Notes: a model not told the origin generated them from the letters alone. Positions 22,448 to 33,302 are shown, numbered from the stretch's first letter. The stretch: DNA of 64,000 bases from Elgaria multicarinata webbii (GCF_023053635.1 NC_086173.1:146304697-146368696), one strand, 5' to 3'. Made by a program: numbers and translations.

Positions 22448-22649
22448 ATGGTGAGGGATGATGAGACTTGCAGTCCAACATCTGGATGGCCACAAGTTGC
22501 CCTTTCATGATCTAAGGAAGCAGGCAAGTGAACCTCAGACACTTTGTATCCTATTTGTTAATTAAAGGTACAAATATCTAGGTTGCCATCTGGCATTGAA
22601 CCAGAAACGTCTGATCTCCTTCCCCTATTATAATCAATTGTAATTAACT

Positions 22650-22926
22650 AGGGTGACCATATGAAAAGGAGGACAGAGCTCCTCTATCTTTAACAGTTGC
22701 ATAGAAAAGGGAATTTCAGCAGGTGTCATTTGTATATATGGAGAACCTCGTGAAATTCCCTCTTCATCACAGCAGTTAAAGTTGTAGAAGTTATACTAGA
22801 GTGACCAGATTTAAAAGAGGATAGGGCACCTGCAGCTTTAACTGTTGTGATGAAGAGGAAATTTACTTTTCAACACAACTGTTAAAGATACAGAAGCCCT
22901 GTCCTCCTTTTCATATGGTCACCCTA
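22650..22926. mobile_element. Palindromic hAT-type MITE, family 1, copy D (internally deleted)
   Basis: About 277 bp, flanked by AATTAACT at 22642-22649 and 22927-22934. Compared with the 320-bp copies, roughly 45 bp are missing from the right half after GATGAAGAGGAAATTT. Confidence 0.88.
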
Positions 22927-22934
22927 AATTAACT

Positions 22935-23380
22935 ACAAGCCATAATAGTTTAGCTCAGTCGGGACATGTAGCTCAGCATCATCTGTGTATATTAGGTGAT
23001 GTTCAAAACGTAGAACCCAATGATACTATTCCTGCCTCAGAAACCTTTGGGCTTGTTTGCAATCCGAGCTCACATGACGTCACTGCTGAAGTGGTGCCAG
23101 CTCTGCGTTCCCCCCGGGAGTATCGGATGCTGTTCCTGATTGTTTGGGGATGATGTCGCACAGAGCTAATGTGCGGAAGTCTTTACCTGGCACTTCCTCA
23201 TGTTTGAAATATTACAAGGCCTCTGGCCTGACGTGGCCCTTGCATGCTCCATTGCCATGTAGCGTCCTGGTTTCCAACCTCTGTTCTGCCTAGCGGACTG
23301 CATCGCCTCGAAGGGAAGAGGGATGCAGAGTTCAGTGTGAGGAGACAGGCCTCGTTCTATTAGAAGGCTGGGTGGGCAGA
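22935..23380. other. Intergenic, no feature recognised
   Basis: No supported ORF or repeat. Confidence 0.3.
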
Positions 23381-23480
23381 AAGTGGATCACCAGATGTTT
23401 TGGACTTCAGTTCCCAGAAGCTCCTGCCAGCATGCTGGGAGGAGAAGTCCAAAACATCCAAAATCTACTTCCTCCCCACT
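23381..23480. repeat. Palindromic MITE-like repeat (CCAGATGTTTTGGA type)
   Basis: CCAGATGTTTTGGACTTCAG and GAAGTCCAAAACATCC are inverted around CTGCCAGCATGCTGGGAG, itself a palindrome. Confidence 0.7.
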
Positions 23481-24007
23481 CCTAGTGTCAGGCTTCAGTC
23501 TCCGCAGGCACTTATGTCAATCCTGGACAAGGTGTCACCTCCTAACCTGTGCTAGATCTAGATTACTGCTTTATAGTGGCATTGAAGTGCACTGATAACC
23601 GTTGGGCCACATACATATTCCATCTACCACTTTAATAGCCCTCGTCTATATGACGGCGGTAGTGCTGCGCCCGGCAGAGTGAGCCAGGGTGCAGCTGCAT
23701 TGACGCGCCTTCCTAGTGTCTATATGGGAAGGAGCGCAGTTGTGGGTTTACAGGCACTGCTGCCGTGCCTGCCCGAGGCACCTCGGAGCATCTGTGCCCC
23801 ATCCTCTCTGGTAAGTGTGTGTGGGGGGAGGGGTTAATGGGAAAAGCTGTTTGTTTGTTAAGCTGTAAATGCAAAGGCTCGCATTTACAGCTAACTGGGG
23901 GCGTGGGGAGACGGGAAGATGTGATCCCTTGCATCTAAAGATTAAAAATTAATAAACAGGTAAGTCCCTGACTTTTTTTTTAGTGTGGAGCTTTGGGACT
24001 TTGCCTC
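23481..24007. other. Intergenic, unassigned
   Basis: GC-rich sequence at 23636-23800 (GACGGCGGTAGTGCTGCGCC) may belong to a DNA transposon split by the CR1 at 24008, because similar GC-rich sequence resumes at 24260. I cannot define its ends. Confidence 0.35.
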
Positions 24008-24258
24008 GGGACATCAGGAAAAACTTCCTGACTGTTAAAGCAGTACGACAATGGAACCAGTTACCTAGGGAGGTTGTGGGCTCTCCCACACTAGAGGCCT
24101 TCAAGAGGCAGCTGGACAAGCATCTGTCAGGGATGCTTTAGGGTGGATTCCTGCATTGAGCAGGGGGTTGGACTCGATGGCCTTGTAGGCCCCTTCCAAC
24201 AATACTATTCATAGAATCATAGAATAGCATGAATATTCTATGACTCTATGATTCTATG
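24008..24258 (+). repeat. CR1 LINE 3' end
   Basis: GACATCAGGAAAAACTTCCT through GGGGGTTGGACTCGATGGCC to a tail of ATTCTATG units. The tail contains an inverted ATAGAATCATAGAATAG block, so the 3' repeat folds on itself. Confidence 0.88.
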
Positions 24259-24422
24259 ATCCCTTCGGAGTGGCGTCGTCGTCATGTAACTCACCTGCCG
24301 CCACTCCAAAGCTACCCCAGGGTAAAGCGCCTGTGTCGAAGTCCCCATAGTGTTATTTCCTGCCTCTTTATTCCACATTATCTAAAATACCACAACAAAT
24401 GTCACTGTGTGTCCTACAAGGA

Positions 24423-24516
24423 AGTGGAGGCTGCTGGCTGCAATGTCAGTGGGCTGATGAATCTGTTCAGGCTTTCAGTCACCGCCCGAGTGACACCAGA
24501 GCTAAGCCTCCACTGG
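24423..24516. repeat. Foldback MITE family 3, short copy
   Basis: AGTGGAGGCTGCTGGCTGC and GCTAAGCCTCCACT are inverted ends; about 94 bp, internally deleted. Confidence 0.55.
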
Positions 24517-24802
24517 GGAAAGGATGAGTCATGGGGAAGGGTGTGTGGCCATCTGGGGACCCCTGGAGAGGTGGATTGGGACCCCAGGTGGGCTACATTA
24601 GCTCTGCACTGCATGGCTGAGATTTAACAGGCCTGTTTTACTGTATTTCCAGAGCTTATAGCTCTTAGTAAAGTTGCCTCAATGTAAAACCGTGTTCTGC
24701 TGCTTTTTAATTAGAATGAATGATGACCTCAAACTGGAAAATGTAAAAAAACAAACCACCCAACAACATTTAAGTTAATTGATGGAAGCTCATTTTTTGT
24801 AG
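24517..24802. other. Intergenic, no feature recognised
   Basis: Nothing supported. Confidence 0.3.
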
Positions 24803-24810
24803 TTAGTACC

Positions 24811-25130
24811 TAGGGTGACCATATGAAAAGGAGGACAGGGCTCCTGTATCTTTGACAGTTGTATTGAAAAGGGAATTTCAGCAGGTGTCATTTGTATATA
24901 TGGGGAACCTGCTGAAATTTCCTCTTCATCACAACAGTTAAAGCTGCAGGTGCCCTGCCCTCTTTTAAATCTGGTCACTCTAGTATAGCTCCTGCAGCTT
25001 TAACTGTTGCGATGAAGAGGGAATTCCCCCGCTTTCTCCATATTTACAAATGATACCTGCTGAAATTCCCTTTTCTATGGAACTGTTAAAGTCACAGGAA
25101 CCCTGTTCTCCTTTTCATATGGCCACCCTA
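24811..25130. mobile_element. Palindromic hAT-type MITE, family 1, copy E
   Basis: 320 bp with perfect 8-bp duplication TTAGTACC (24803-24810 and 25131-25138). Right end is GGCCACCCTA (one change from consensus). Confidence 0.93.
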
Positions 25131-25138
25131 TTAGTACC

Positions 25139-25421
25139 CAAATGACTATAGAACTTTGGAGAGAGAGAGAGAAAGTTAAAGGGACTGACGGCTTTTGGCC
25201 CACTTAGCTCACTGCAGACAATACCCTAAAGCAACACCACCACCGTGATCAGCTTGGCACCCCCTTCAGCTTAATGGCAAGGGGCGAGCGCTCAGTTTGC
25301 TCACCCCTAGATCTGGCACCGGAAAACAGGCAGGAGGATCTGTAGCGGCCCTCTCTCCCATTGCCGTAGGAAAGCTTAAAGGGAGATCTTCAGTATCTGG
25401 GTTGCGAGACAGCAAAGCAGA
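25139..25421. other. Intergenic, no gene recognised
   Basis: Short GA microsatellite near 25158-25171; otherwise nothing. Confidence 0.3.
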
Positions 25422-25652
25422 GAGCCCGTGTGGTGTAGTGGTTAGAGTGTTGGACTGGGAGTCGGGCGATCCTGGTTCTGGTCCCCAATTGGCCATGAAG
25501 CTTGCTGGGTGACTTTGGGGCAGTCACTGACTCTTAGCCTAATCTACCTGACAGGGTTGTTGTTGTCAGCATAAAATGGAGAGGAGGAGGATTATGTAAA
25601 CTGCCTAGGTTTCCTTGCAAGAGGAAAAAAGGTGGGATATAAATGTAACAAC
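25422..25652 (+). repeat. tRNA-derived SINE (GTGTGGTGTAGTGGTTAGAG type)
   Basis: Head GTGTGGTGTAGTGGTTAGAG with TCCTGGTTCTGGTCCCC as A-box and B-box remnants. Body with CTGACAGGGTTGTTGTTGTC and a tail GGTGGGATATAAATGTAACA. Same family as 30666-30892. Confidence 0.85.
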
Positions 25653-26019
25653 ATATCGTCTCCTTTTACCACCCCCACCCCCACCCCCATCTGTAGGATG
25701 GCACAGAAGGAGTCCTGCTCATTTCAGTAGTTGGTGAAAGGAAGGATATGAAGGGTGGGAGATGAGAAAAGCTGCCTCAGAGCAGAAGCAGAGCTCAGGG
25801 GTAGTGCACATGCATGACAGACATGCATGTGCAGATTCTTTTAACAGGAGATGCCAGGAATTGAAGCCAGGACTTCCTGCATCTCCTGTTAAAAGAATCT
25901 GGGAGCAGGGGGAAGACACCCCCTGCCCTGCCCCAGGCTCGGATGCTGGGGGAGAGGATGCCACTGATCAGACTGGATAACACTGGGACAAATGGATAAA
26001 CATCTGATTTGGTGTAAGG
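25653..26019. other. Unassigned stretch with a strong hairpin
   Basis: (CCCCCA)n-like run at about 25669-25690 and a 23-bp perfect inverted repeat at 25832-25901. No gene recognised. Confidence 0.4.
25832..25901. repeat. Perfect 23-bp inverted repeat (hairpin)
   Basis: Arms 25832-25854 and 25879-25901 (CAGATTCTTTTAACAGGAGA and its complement) enclose 24 bases with TTGAAGCCAGGA. It may come from a SINE fragment that folded back. The precursor-like shape is visible, but no function is claimed. Confidence 0.7.
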
Positions 26020-26125
26020 CAGCCTTTCCTAACCTGGAGGCCATTCCCTGACCTCGTGCCTTCCAGCCATGCTGGGAGTTGTAGTCCAACATGTCTGGAG
26101 GGCACGAGGTCAGGGAATGGTGGTA
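26020..26125. repeat. 'GGGAGTTGTAGTCCAAC' repeat carrying a 20-bp perfect inverted repeat
   Basis: Arms 26041-26060 (CCATTCCCTGACCTCGTGCC) and 26101-26120 are exact inverse complements around CATGCTGGGAGTTGTAGTCC. Confidence 0.7.
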
Positions 26126-26304
26126 TAAGGTCGTTAAAGGAGCACAGGCAAATCTGCAGTTTGCGGTCTAGAGCAGATGGAAAGGAAGGCCAAGTTCTTG
26201 TGCCTTTGTAGACTGTTGTGCAGAATCCAAGGCAGATTTCTTCTGCCCTTCCCAACACACTATACCTGGTTGCTTCTTCTATTAAAAGTCCCATCCTTTG
26301 CACC

Positions 26305-26425
26305 CTGGCTGGGGAAACCCGTGGCCTTCCTGTGGACTCAGTCTCCCATCAGCCCCAACCAGCATGGCCAATGCTCAGGGACGATAGGAGCTGGAGTTCT
26401 ATATAACACCCTGGAGGGTCACAGA
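26305..26425. repeat. MITE-like repeat copy
   Basis: CTCCCATCAGCCCCAACCAG, GGCCAATGCTCAGGGACGAT and GGAGCTGGAGTTCTA fit the frequent palindromic repeat. Confidence 0.6.
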
Positions 26426-26502
26426 CTCCGCAGTCCATCATGGCGAGTTGTTTGGGTCTTTCTCCTTTCTATGCAATGACTGAGGCTGCGATCCTCAACT
26501 AC

Positions 26503-26690
26503 ACGGAGTGGGTTGTATCTTGGTGGCAGAGCACTCGCTTTGCATGCAGAAGGTCCCAGGTTCAATTCCCAGTATCTCGAAGGAGGGCTAAGAAAGAATC
26601 CTACTTCAAACCCTGAAGATCCACTGCCAGTCAGCGTCAATACTGGGCTAGATGCACCAAGGGACTCAGTATAAAATTCTTGACTTCCTA
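26503..26690 (+). repeat. tRNA-Ala-derived SINE
   Basis: CTTGGTGGCAGAGCACTCGC, TTTGCATGCAGAAGGTCCC and GGTTCAATTCCCAGTATCTC give A box, TGC anticodon arm and B box. The body ends GGGCTAGATGCACCAAGG. Confidence 0.85.
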
Positions 26691-26758
26691 AATGCATTTG
26701 TTGGGCGTGTGCTCCAGTACCTTTACATCTTCCCACCATATTTTAGTGTACCTTGTGG

Positions 26759-26760
<2 letters not shown>

Positions 26761-26804
<44 letters not shown>
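26761..26804 (+). repeat. (ATC)n microsatellite
   Basis: About 15 ATC units. The poly-Asp and poly-Ser frames here are artefacts of this repeat. Confidence 0.95.
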
Positions 26805-26805
<1 letters not shown>

Positions 26806-26916
26806 CATAAAATCAGCCCCTCTGTGAGTGGTGGGACTGAATCTAAAAGAATGACATCCAAGGGAGGTTTCTCCTTTGGGTTGCCATTTTGGGGAGCCAC
26901 GTGGAAGAAGGCACTG

Positions 26917-26939
26917 CACCACCACCACCACCACCACCA
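26917..26939 (+). repeat. (CAC)n microsatellite
   Basis: Seven to eight CAC/ACC units, source of a poly-His frame. Confidence 0.9.
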
Positions 26940-27249
26940 TTGGTTGGGAACTGGAATGTTACCAGGTTCCTGTGTGAGAGGCAGGCCTATGACCCTAACC
27001 TAGGGTGAGAGTCTGGGTGGGGGAAGTTGTGGTTAGTGGCATGCTTTCCACCCCCCTCCCCAAGTGGTAGTCTGGGAGTAGAAAGATAGGAATATAGGTT
27101 ACAAGTTAACATCTTCCGTCCAACTGGGAGTGGGATGTAACCACCTGTGTGGTCTCATTTATCTTTCAAACACCTCCTGGAAACAAACTTGTTCATCCAA
27201 GCTGTCTCTGGGCTGTAATTAAATTAATCACGCTGCTCCATCTCACTGC
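26940..27249. other. Intergenic, no gene recognised
   Basis: Nothing supported between the (CAC)n run and the LINE tail. Confidence 0.3.
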
Positions 27250-27396
27250 TCATTGTATTTGCTTTTATTGTAACTGGGATGGTTTTAATGTTGTGCTTTT
27301 AAATATTGCATTTTAATTTTTAATATTTATATGTGACCTGCTTAGAGATTTTATTATATTTAGCAGTATATAAATGATTAAGTACATAAATAAACG
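27250..27396 (+). repeat. L2-like LINE 3' tail
   Basis: GGTTTTAATGTTGTGCTTTT and GTGACCTGCTTAGAGATTTT followed by GCAGTATATAAATGATTAAG and an AAATAAA tail, the usual 3' end of L2-like LINEs. Confidence 0.65.
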
Positions 27397-28704
27397 AATT
27401 CCCTAAATGTAAGTCAGAGTGGCCGTTGTTCCTGCTGTAAGTTCTAATACATGTTGTCTTGTTTGTGTTTAATTAACCTGTATTGACTAGGCCTTGAAGG
27501 GCCTGTGCTTTGATTAGGCAGCTCAGATCTTGCAAGACTTACCTTACTTAAGCCTGCAGCTGGTACCATTGCTTAGGAATTATCAGTGTAATGCAATGCA
27601 TGTAACCCAACATAGCTTAAAAGGGCTCAGAGCAAAGGCAAGCAACAAAGTGGTAGGTAATATCCAAAGGTGGTAAAGATGAGAATCTAGTCCAAACAGT
27701 GGTGGTGCAAAGAAGAGACATCCACGTGCAAGAATTCTGCATACCCAGAAATTTGCTTGCCTATTTGTACTGTCAAAGAGACAAGCTCCCATTCACTTTT
27801 AGGGGGTGACTTGTCTCTTTGGCAATGGGGGACTTCTTCAGTGTAAACTACCAAACACAGATCTGGCTGTATGCACAGTTCTCTTCCGTACATACCTGTC
27901 TCTTCTTCCTTCCTGCTTTCCCCATTTTGCAGGTGGTAGTGGTTGAAAACTGAAGCACTGATGTAACTTGATGGCCTTATAGGCCCCTTCCAACTCTACT
28001 ATTCTATGATTCTATGAACTTAAAATGGCGATTTCTGCATCTCTTGTGGTGCTTCCTTGACTATTTTTTTTTATATTTTGTATCTGATCTACAATTTTCC
28101 ACCATTCCATGTCGTCAATGATTCTTGCCATCTTGTCCTCATTCATTATTGAAGTCCCAACGTTTCCACTGATGTGGAACTTTGAGCCCGTTTGCCATAA
28201 TTTATTTCCATCCATGTATTATTTATGTATTATTTATTTCGAAAGACTCTGCTCATATATTCTGTCTCCTTTGTAACAAAATGATCCAAGGCCATTCAAC
28301 CTGTCGTTGGATGATGACATTGCTTTCAAAATGCATCCTTTCCCAAGGGACCAGCGATCATTAGATTTGCAGAACACCTCTGGACAGGCTCAACCAGATC
28401 AAGAAATGAGCCTTCATCAGAGGGATCCTAATCCTGGCCTCCCACAGATCTGTCAGTTTGCCAGATATATTTTTCCACCACCTGTCTCTCCTCTTCACTT
28501 TCTCTCTTCTCTTTTGTGTGAGATCTTGTTCTTTTGTCCTTCCAGACCCTGTTTGTAAGGGTGCATCAAACCAATCTCTTGAACCAAATAAGGGAGGCTG
28601 CAACCCTAAACTCACTTTCGCGTTAGTAAGCCCCTTTGAAGCCAGTGGAACTTCCTTCTGATCGCACCATTATTATCCAAGTGAAAGGACATGCTGCATA
28701 GAGG
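27397..28704. other. Intergenic with a short CR1 tail
   Basis: CR1 tail at 27968-28017 (GATGGCCTTATAGGCCCCTT then ATTCTATG units, + strand). The rest has no recognisable gene; open frames at 28307-28615 are unsupported. Confidence 0.4.
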
Positions 28705-28830
28705 TGTCCAGGAGGTAGATCACCCAACATTTTGAACTTCAACTCTCAGAAGCTCCTGCCAGTATCTCCAGTGGTTAGGAATACTGGGAACTGAAATGCA
28801 GAAATCTGGAGACCTACTTTCTGCCCACCC
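28705..28830. repeat. Palindromic MITE-like repeat (ACATTTTGAACTTCAACTC type)
   Basis: GAGGTAGATCACCCAACATT and GGAGACCTACTTTCTGCCC are inverted outer parts around AGCTCCTGCCAGTATC, a variant of the 23381 copy. Confidence 0.55.
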
Positions 28831-28899
28831 ATGGCGGAAGAGTTGGAACAGGGTAGACCCCTGCCAAGCAGGACGACCACACCCCTGCACTCCCTCTTC

Positions 28900-29293
28900 T
28901 ACACAATTATTCATGGTTTAACGGGCTTGTTGTCCTACTTCCCTTGCTCGGCTCCATCCATTTTCTTCTGCTGCCCCTTACGCCTGGAACGCTCTTCCAG
29001 AACATTTGAGAACTACAACTTCAATCGCAGCTTTTAAAGCTCAACTAAAAACTTTTCTTTTTCCTAAAGCTTTTAAAACTTGATGTTGTGCAGACTTTAT
29101 ACTGTTAGTTTTACTCTGCCCTGTGCCTGCTTACCCTACCCTGTGCCTGTTTGCATTCTCTTCCCCTCCTTATTGTTTTACTATGATTTTATTAGATTGT
29201 AAGCCTATGCGGCAGAGTCTTGCTATTTACTGTTTTACTCTGTACAGCACCATGTACACTGATGGTGCTATATAAATAAATAATAATAATAAT
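28900..29293 (+). repeat. L2-like LINE 3' end
   Basis: Decayed codons equivalent to 'WNALPE..R...AFKAQLKTFLF' (TGGAACGCTCTTCC ... AAAACTTTTCTTTTTCCTAA), then a 3' UTR with CTGTACAGCACCATGTACAC and a TGGTGCTATATAAATAAATA (AAT)n tail. Confidence 0.7.
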
Positions 29294-29880
29294 CTGTTGA
29301 ATCATCTAGATCTCCTTCTTGGAGGAAGGATGTAGATGATCCCAAGCTCTGTGCCCAAGCTTTTGGGGGTGAATGATCAGCCGCAAGGCAATTAAATAAA
29401 CTGCACACCTTGCGCACATAATGCATCACACTCTGCATAGAAGCAAAAAGATATATATCTAGGGCAGATGGAAAGTCTACCAGGGCATGGGACAATGATC
29501 TCATATGTCCAGCAAGCAGGCTGGCCCTGGAGCTGCTGTCCCAGGTGCTTGTGCTTTGCACCTGTATAACGATGGGCAATTAACAAAGCCCTGTTAAATA
29601 TGATGATAGGTAGGTGGCTGGACAAGCGATGACCATGAGGAAACGGGGGAGAGGGGACAGTCGCACGTACATCCTGTGTTTCAGATGATATATGCGGTTA
29701 TGCCTTAGAAACACCTACCTCTTTTGCCAACGTATTGGTTCTATGCACCAGAGTGACTGTTCATTATAAACAATTTAAATGGGCATGTATAGCAGAAATG
29801 TACGCCAAGGCATAAATATCTTTGCTTTGACTGAGTGGAGTTAATCATACTGCTACAGTTGTTATAATGTATAAAATATA
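29294..29880. other. Intergenic, no feature recognised
   Basis: Open frames on the minus strand at 29268-29625 without a domain. Confidence 0.3.
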
Positions 29881-30592
29881 GCCACAGCCACCTTAAAGGT
29901 TTCCCCTTTTCGGTTGACCTAGTTACATTACTGCAATGCGCTCTATGTGAGGCTGCCTTTGAAGACGGTTCAGAAGCTGCAGCTTGTGCAAAATGCAGCG
30001 GCCAGATTGGTAACAGGGACCAGAAGGTTTGAACATATAAGACCGACTCTGGAACGCTTGCATTGGCTGCCTGTACGTTTCCGAGTCTGGTTCAAGGTGC
30101 TGGTTTTAACCTATAAAGCCTTAAACGGCTTGGGACCACAATACCTGACGGAACGCCTCTCCTGACATGAATCTACCCGTACACTACGTTCAACATCTAA
30201 GGTTCTCCCCCAGGTGTCTACTCCGAGGGAAGCTCGGAGGGTGGCAACAAGGGAAAGAGCCTTTTCTGTGTTGTCCCCCCCAATTATGGAACGATCTCCC
30301 AGATGAGTCCCGCCTGGCGCCAACATTGTTATCTTTTTGGCACCTGGTGAAGACTTTCCTTTTCTCTCAGGCATTTAACAGCATATGTTGAGTTTTCACT
30401 GACTCCAAAATGAGCTTCGGCCTGGCTGAGTGTTTAAAAATTGTTTTAAATGTTAGCTGTGTTTATGTTTTTGTTTTTTAAATTTTGTATATTGATTTTT
30501 AACATTCAGCTTTTTAAATCTAGTCTTTTTAATCTTTGTAAACCTCCCAGAGAGGCAGTATATAAATGTAATAAAGAAAGAAATAACTTTAA
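29881..30592 (+). repeat. L2-like LINE ORF2 C-terminal end and tail
   Basis: 29947-30165 encodes KLQLVQNAAARLVTGTRRF, HWLPVRFRVWFKVLVLTYKA and LNGLGPQYLTERLS. After a frame change it continues with LWNDLPDESR and KTFLFSQAF. The 3' UTR ends in GGCAGTATATAAATGTAATA. An old, frameshifted copy of a vertebrate L2-type non-LTR retrotransposon. Confidence 0.82.
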
Positions 30593-30665
30593 TCACATAT
30601 TTTTCTCCTATCCCTTCTTCTGGGAATAGGGCTGGTGTCAAGGTTGGGCCATGGCCAAGGACCAC

Positions 30666-30892
30666 AGCCAGTGTGGTGTAGTGGCTAAAGTGTCAAACTG
30701 GGAGTCAGGAGATCTGGGTTCTAGTCCCCACTCAGCCATTGAAACCCACTGGGTGACTTTGGGCCAGAGACAGGCTCCCAGCCCAACCTACCTCACAGGG
30801 CTGTTGTGAGGATAAAATGGAGAGAGGGAGGTTTATGTATGCCGCCTTGGGTTCCTTGGACGAAAAAAGGCGGGATATAAATGCAATAATAC
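30666..30892 (+). repeat. tRNA-derived SINE (GTGTGGTGTAGTGGCTAAAG type)
   Basis: Head AGCCAGTGTGGTGTAGTGGC, B-box remnant GGGTTCTAGTCCCC, body CTACCTCACAGGGCTGTTGT, tail GGCGGGATATAAATGCAATA. A head fragment of the same family lies at 32448-32479 on the minus strand. Confidence 0.87.
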
Positions 30893-31140
30893 AGACAGAC
30901 AGACCAGCAAGGCCCACTGACAAGACCCCCGGAGTTGCTCCTCCTCACCATGGCGACCTCCTTGTTGCCCTGCCTCTCGCTCTGGCCTAGACATCAGAGG
31001 CAACGAGAAGCAGGAGCAGCCGATGCCACGGCCTACTGGTTCACTGGCTCAATGCCTGTCATGCAACCACGAGAAAGAGGATGAAGGAGCAAAAGCAGCT
31101 GGTGGCAATGGCCGCGAGTGGGCAGCCTCTCTGAGTTCAC
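30893..31140. other. Intergenic, no feature recognised
   Basis: Resembles 20150-20300 (GCCACAG, CAACGAGAAGCAGGAGCAG words), which suggests a shared old repeat. No gene seen. Confidence 0.35.
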
Positions 31141-31214
31141 ATGGCTGGGGCATTCTGGGAGTTGTAGTCCAACACATCTGGAGCGCCCCAGGCTGAGGAA
31201 GGCTGCTCTAAAAG
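31141..31214. repeat. MITE-like 'GGGAGTTGTAGTCCAAC' repeat half
   Basis: GGCATTCTGGGAGTTGTAGT then GAGGAAGGCTGCTCTAAAAG. Confidence 0.6.
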
Positions 31215-31696
31215 GCTCTTCCTTTCATGCTGGTGGGAAGAGTAGGTTGGGATGGGCTACTTATACTTTGTTGTCTAGCATCGTTTGATGAGTGATATTG
31301 TCTACATAAAGTGTTTATTTATTTATTTTGCTTGCTTGCTTAATTAATTTATAAGCCACTTTTCAGGAAACAAAGCCCTCACAAAGCGGATTGCAACAGC
31401 CTTTAAAATGGGGTGGGTGGGGTTGCTCAGCACCCAAGATGCCAGCGGCTGTGAATGGCCAACGAGGCCAATTGAACTGAGCCCCGGCATCAGCACAATC
31501 CCTGATCAACCTTTCTCACTGTTCTTCCAGAGTACAGGAGTCCTGCGGAGGGGGATACTAAGTATCACAGAAGTCATCCATTATTTCCCCCTGCCTCACT
31601 TCCTCCCGGAAGCTCAGGGCAGGATACATGCTGCCCACCCCCGGCCCCTTTTATACTTATCACAACGCAGAGAGGTAGGTTTGGCTGGCCCAAGCA
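31215..31696. other. Intergenic with a LINE tail
   Basis: 31305-31400 is a minus-strand LINE tail (TTTATTTATTTTGC, then TTATAAGCCACTTTTCAGG). No gene recognised in the rest. Confidence 0.4.
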
Positions 31697-31850
31697 TAGG
31701 GTGACCATATTTTGGAAACCAAAAAGGAGGACATCATGGCCGACCCTCGAAGAGGCGTGCCCAACCCAACATGTCCAGCCCCCAAGAAGGTGTGCCCATC
31801 CTGACATAACCGCCCCCAAAGGGGTGTGGCCTTGGTCGCATGTCTGGTTT
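31697..31850. repeat. hAT-type TIR end followed by three imperfect tandem units
   Basis: TAGGGTGACCATATTTTGG and CCAAAAAGGAGGACA repeat the right end of family 2 in inverted sense. Then about 31740-31845 shows three units of roughly 35 bp built on 'CCCCCAA(G/A)..GTGTGCC'. The partner TIR is not seen. Confidence 0.5.
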
Positions 31851-33302
31851 ATTGACTTGTAAACTAGAATCTAAAAGTCAATAAAGTATGATATCGTTGA
31901 GCATCTCTGAATCCTACAACTAAACTATTACAGTTGTGAAACGCAATCAGAGTTTGGAAAAAGGGGGAAAGGGACAGGACTACAGCATCACAACTTCCTA
32001 TGTTTATTTTACAAACATGTCTCTCAAAAACAAAAGTGGGTCACATCATCCACGCAGGTCATCCAGTGAGCTTCGAAATTGTGTGGGAATTTGAACCCAA
32101 GTCTTCCTGGCCCCGATTGGTTCCCCACCCGCAATATTCTCCACCACACTGCAATTAGGCTCTTAAAAAGTGGCCATGGAGGTTTGTGTCATTGGGGAGG
32201 GTGAGTCAGTAGCAACTCAGCAGCGATCTCCCCCAAAATGCCCCTCACACACTGACATTAGGCTTAAAAAGATTGCCTAAATTTATTTATTGAGTTATTA
32301 CATTTGTAAACCTCCCAACAGCTGAAACTTGAGTGGGGCAGCAAGGAAAATCTCTGATCGGAGAGGGCCGGTCCTGGGGGGAAAGCTGGTAGGCTGGATA
32401 GGGACACCCTGTAGGCCATATCTGGCCCATGGGCCGGAATTTCCTACCTCTACTCTAACCACTACACCACACTGGCTAAACTAGTGCTCTGGACAGGGCC
32501 TGTCTCCTATCTGAAGAAGGCAGGGAGGCGCTCCTAGCCCAGTAGATCTTGTGAAGGGCCTACCTGGAGACACACCCCACTTGTAATATAGAGAGAGCCC
32601 AAAAGCAGCATTGTGAAGAAACAAGGCCTAAAGTGGAACTTTTCTGGCCTTCCTACCCGAAAGGCTCAAAGCAGTTGAGTTTCAGCGACGTCAGCGTCAG
32701 TCACTCACAACTCTGACTTGTCTCTTGCTGCACCGGTATCGCTTTACATATCTTGCCCGTCTAGAACTGCAAGGCAACTCTTCTTCTTGTCTCCACCTTC
32801 GCAGGAGAAGGTGAAGCAACAGAAGAGAAAGTATTTGCAGATGCAACAGATAAGTGACGGCTGGTGCAATCAGGGAAAGGCGGATCTCATGAATGAAATT
32901 CCCACAGCACAGGATTCTTCCTTTCAGACTCTGGGGCATTACCACTGGGCATCCCAAATCCAATGACCTTCTTCTTCATATTCTATTTTTAGTAAGCACA
33001 AGATAAGGAAGGCTGTATCTTCTCAGATTCTCTCTCTCTATCTCTTTTGGCAAGATTACGCATGTTTTGAGACTGGCAAGGCTTTCCTTCTTGGAAAACA
33101 GAAAATTCAGAATAGAAATCCAGCAGGTGGAATGTCGAAACTCAAATCTTGAGTTTGCAATTGGTTCATTAATGAATTTGGTTCATTACCAATGCAAATA
33201 GGTCGGTTACACCAGGATAAGATATCACAGTGAGAGCAAATTTTAATGCATCTAACAACAACAACAACTCGCCATACAGGTAGATGTGCAAGAAGACAGA
33301 AT
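31851..33302. other. Intergenic, no gene recognised
   Basis: A LINE tail near 32275-32315 and a SINE head fragment at 32448-32479 (complement of CAGTGTGGTGTAGTGGTTAG). The 82-88 codon frames at 32697-32966 are Leu- or Gln-rich and unconvincing. Confidence 0.4.

Noticed and set aside
20684-25130. Possible CRISPR-like array because of regularly recurring palindromic segments
   Set aside because: Spacing is irregular, each copy has its own 8-bp target duplication, and the genome is eukaryotic; these are MITE insertions.
26688-27003. Open frames with poly-Asp, poly-Ser and poly-His tracts
   Set aside because: They are translations of the (ATC)n and (CAC)n microsatellites at 26761-26804 and 26917-26939.
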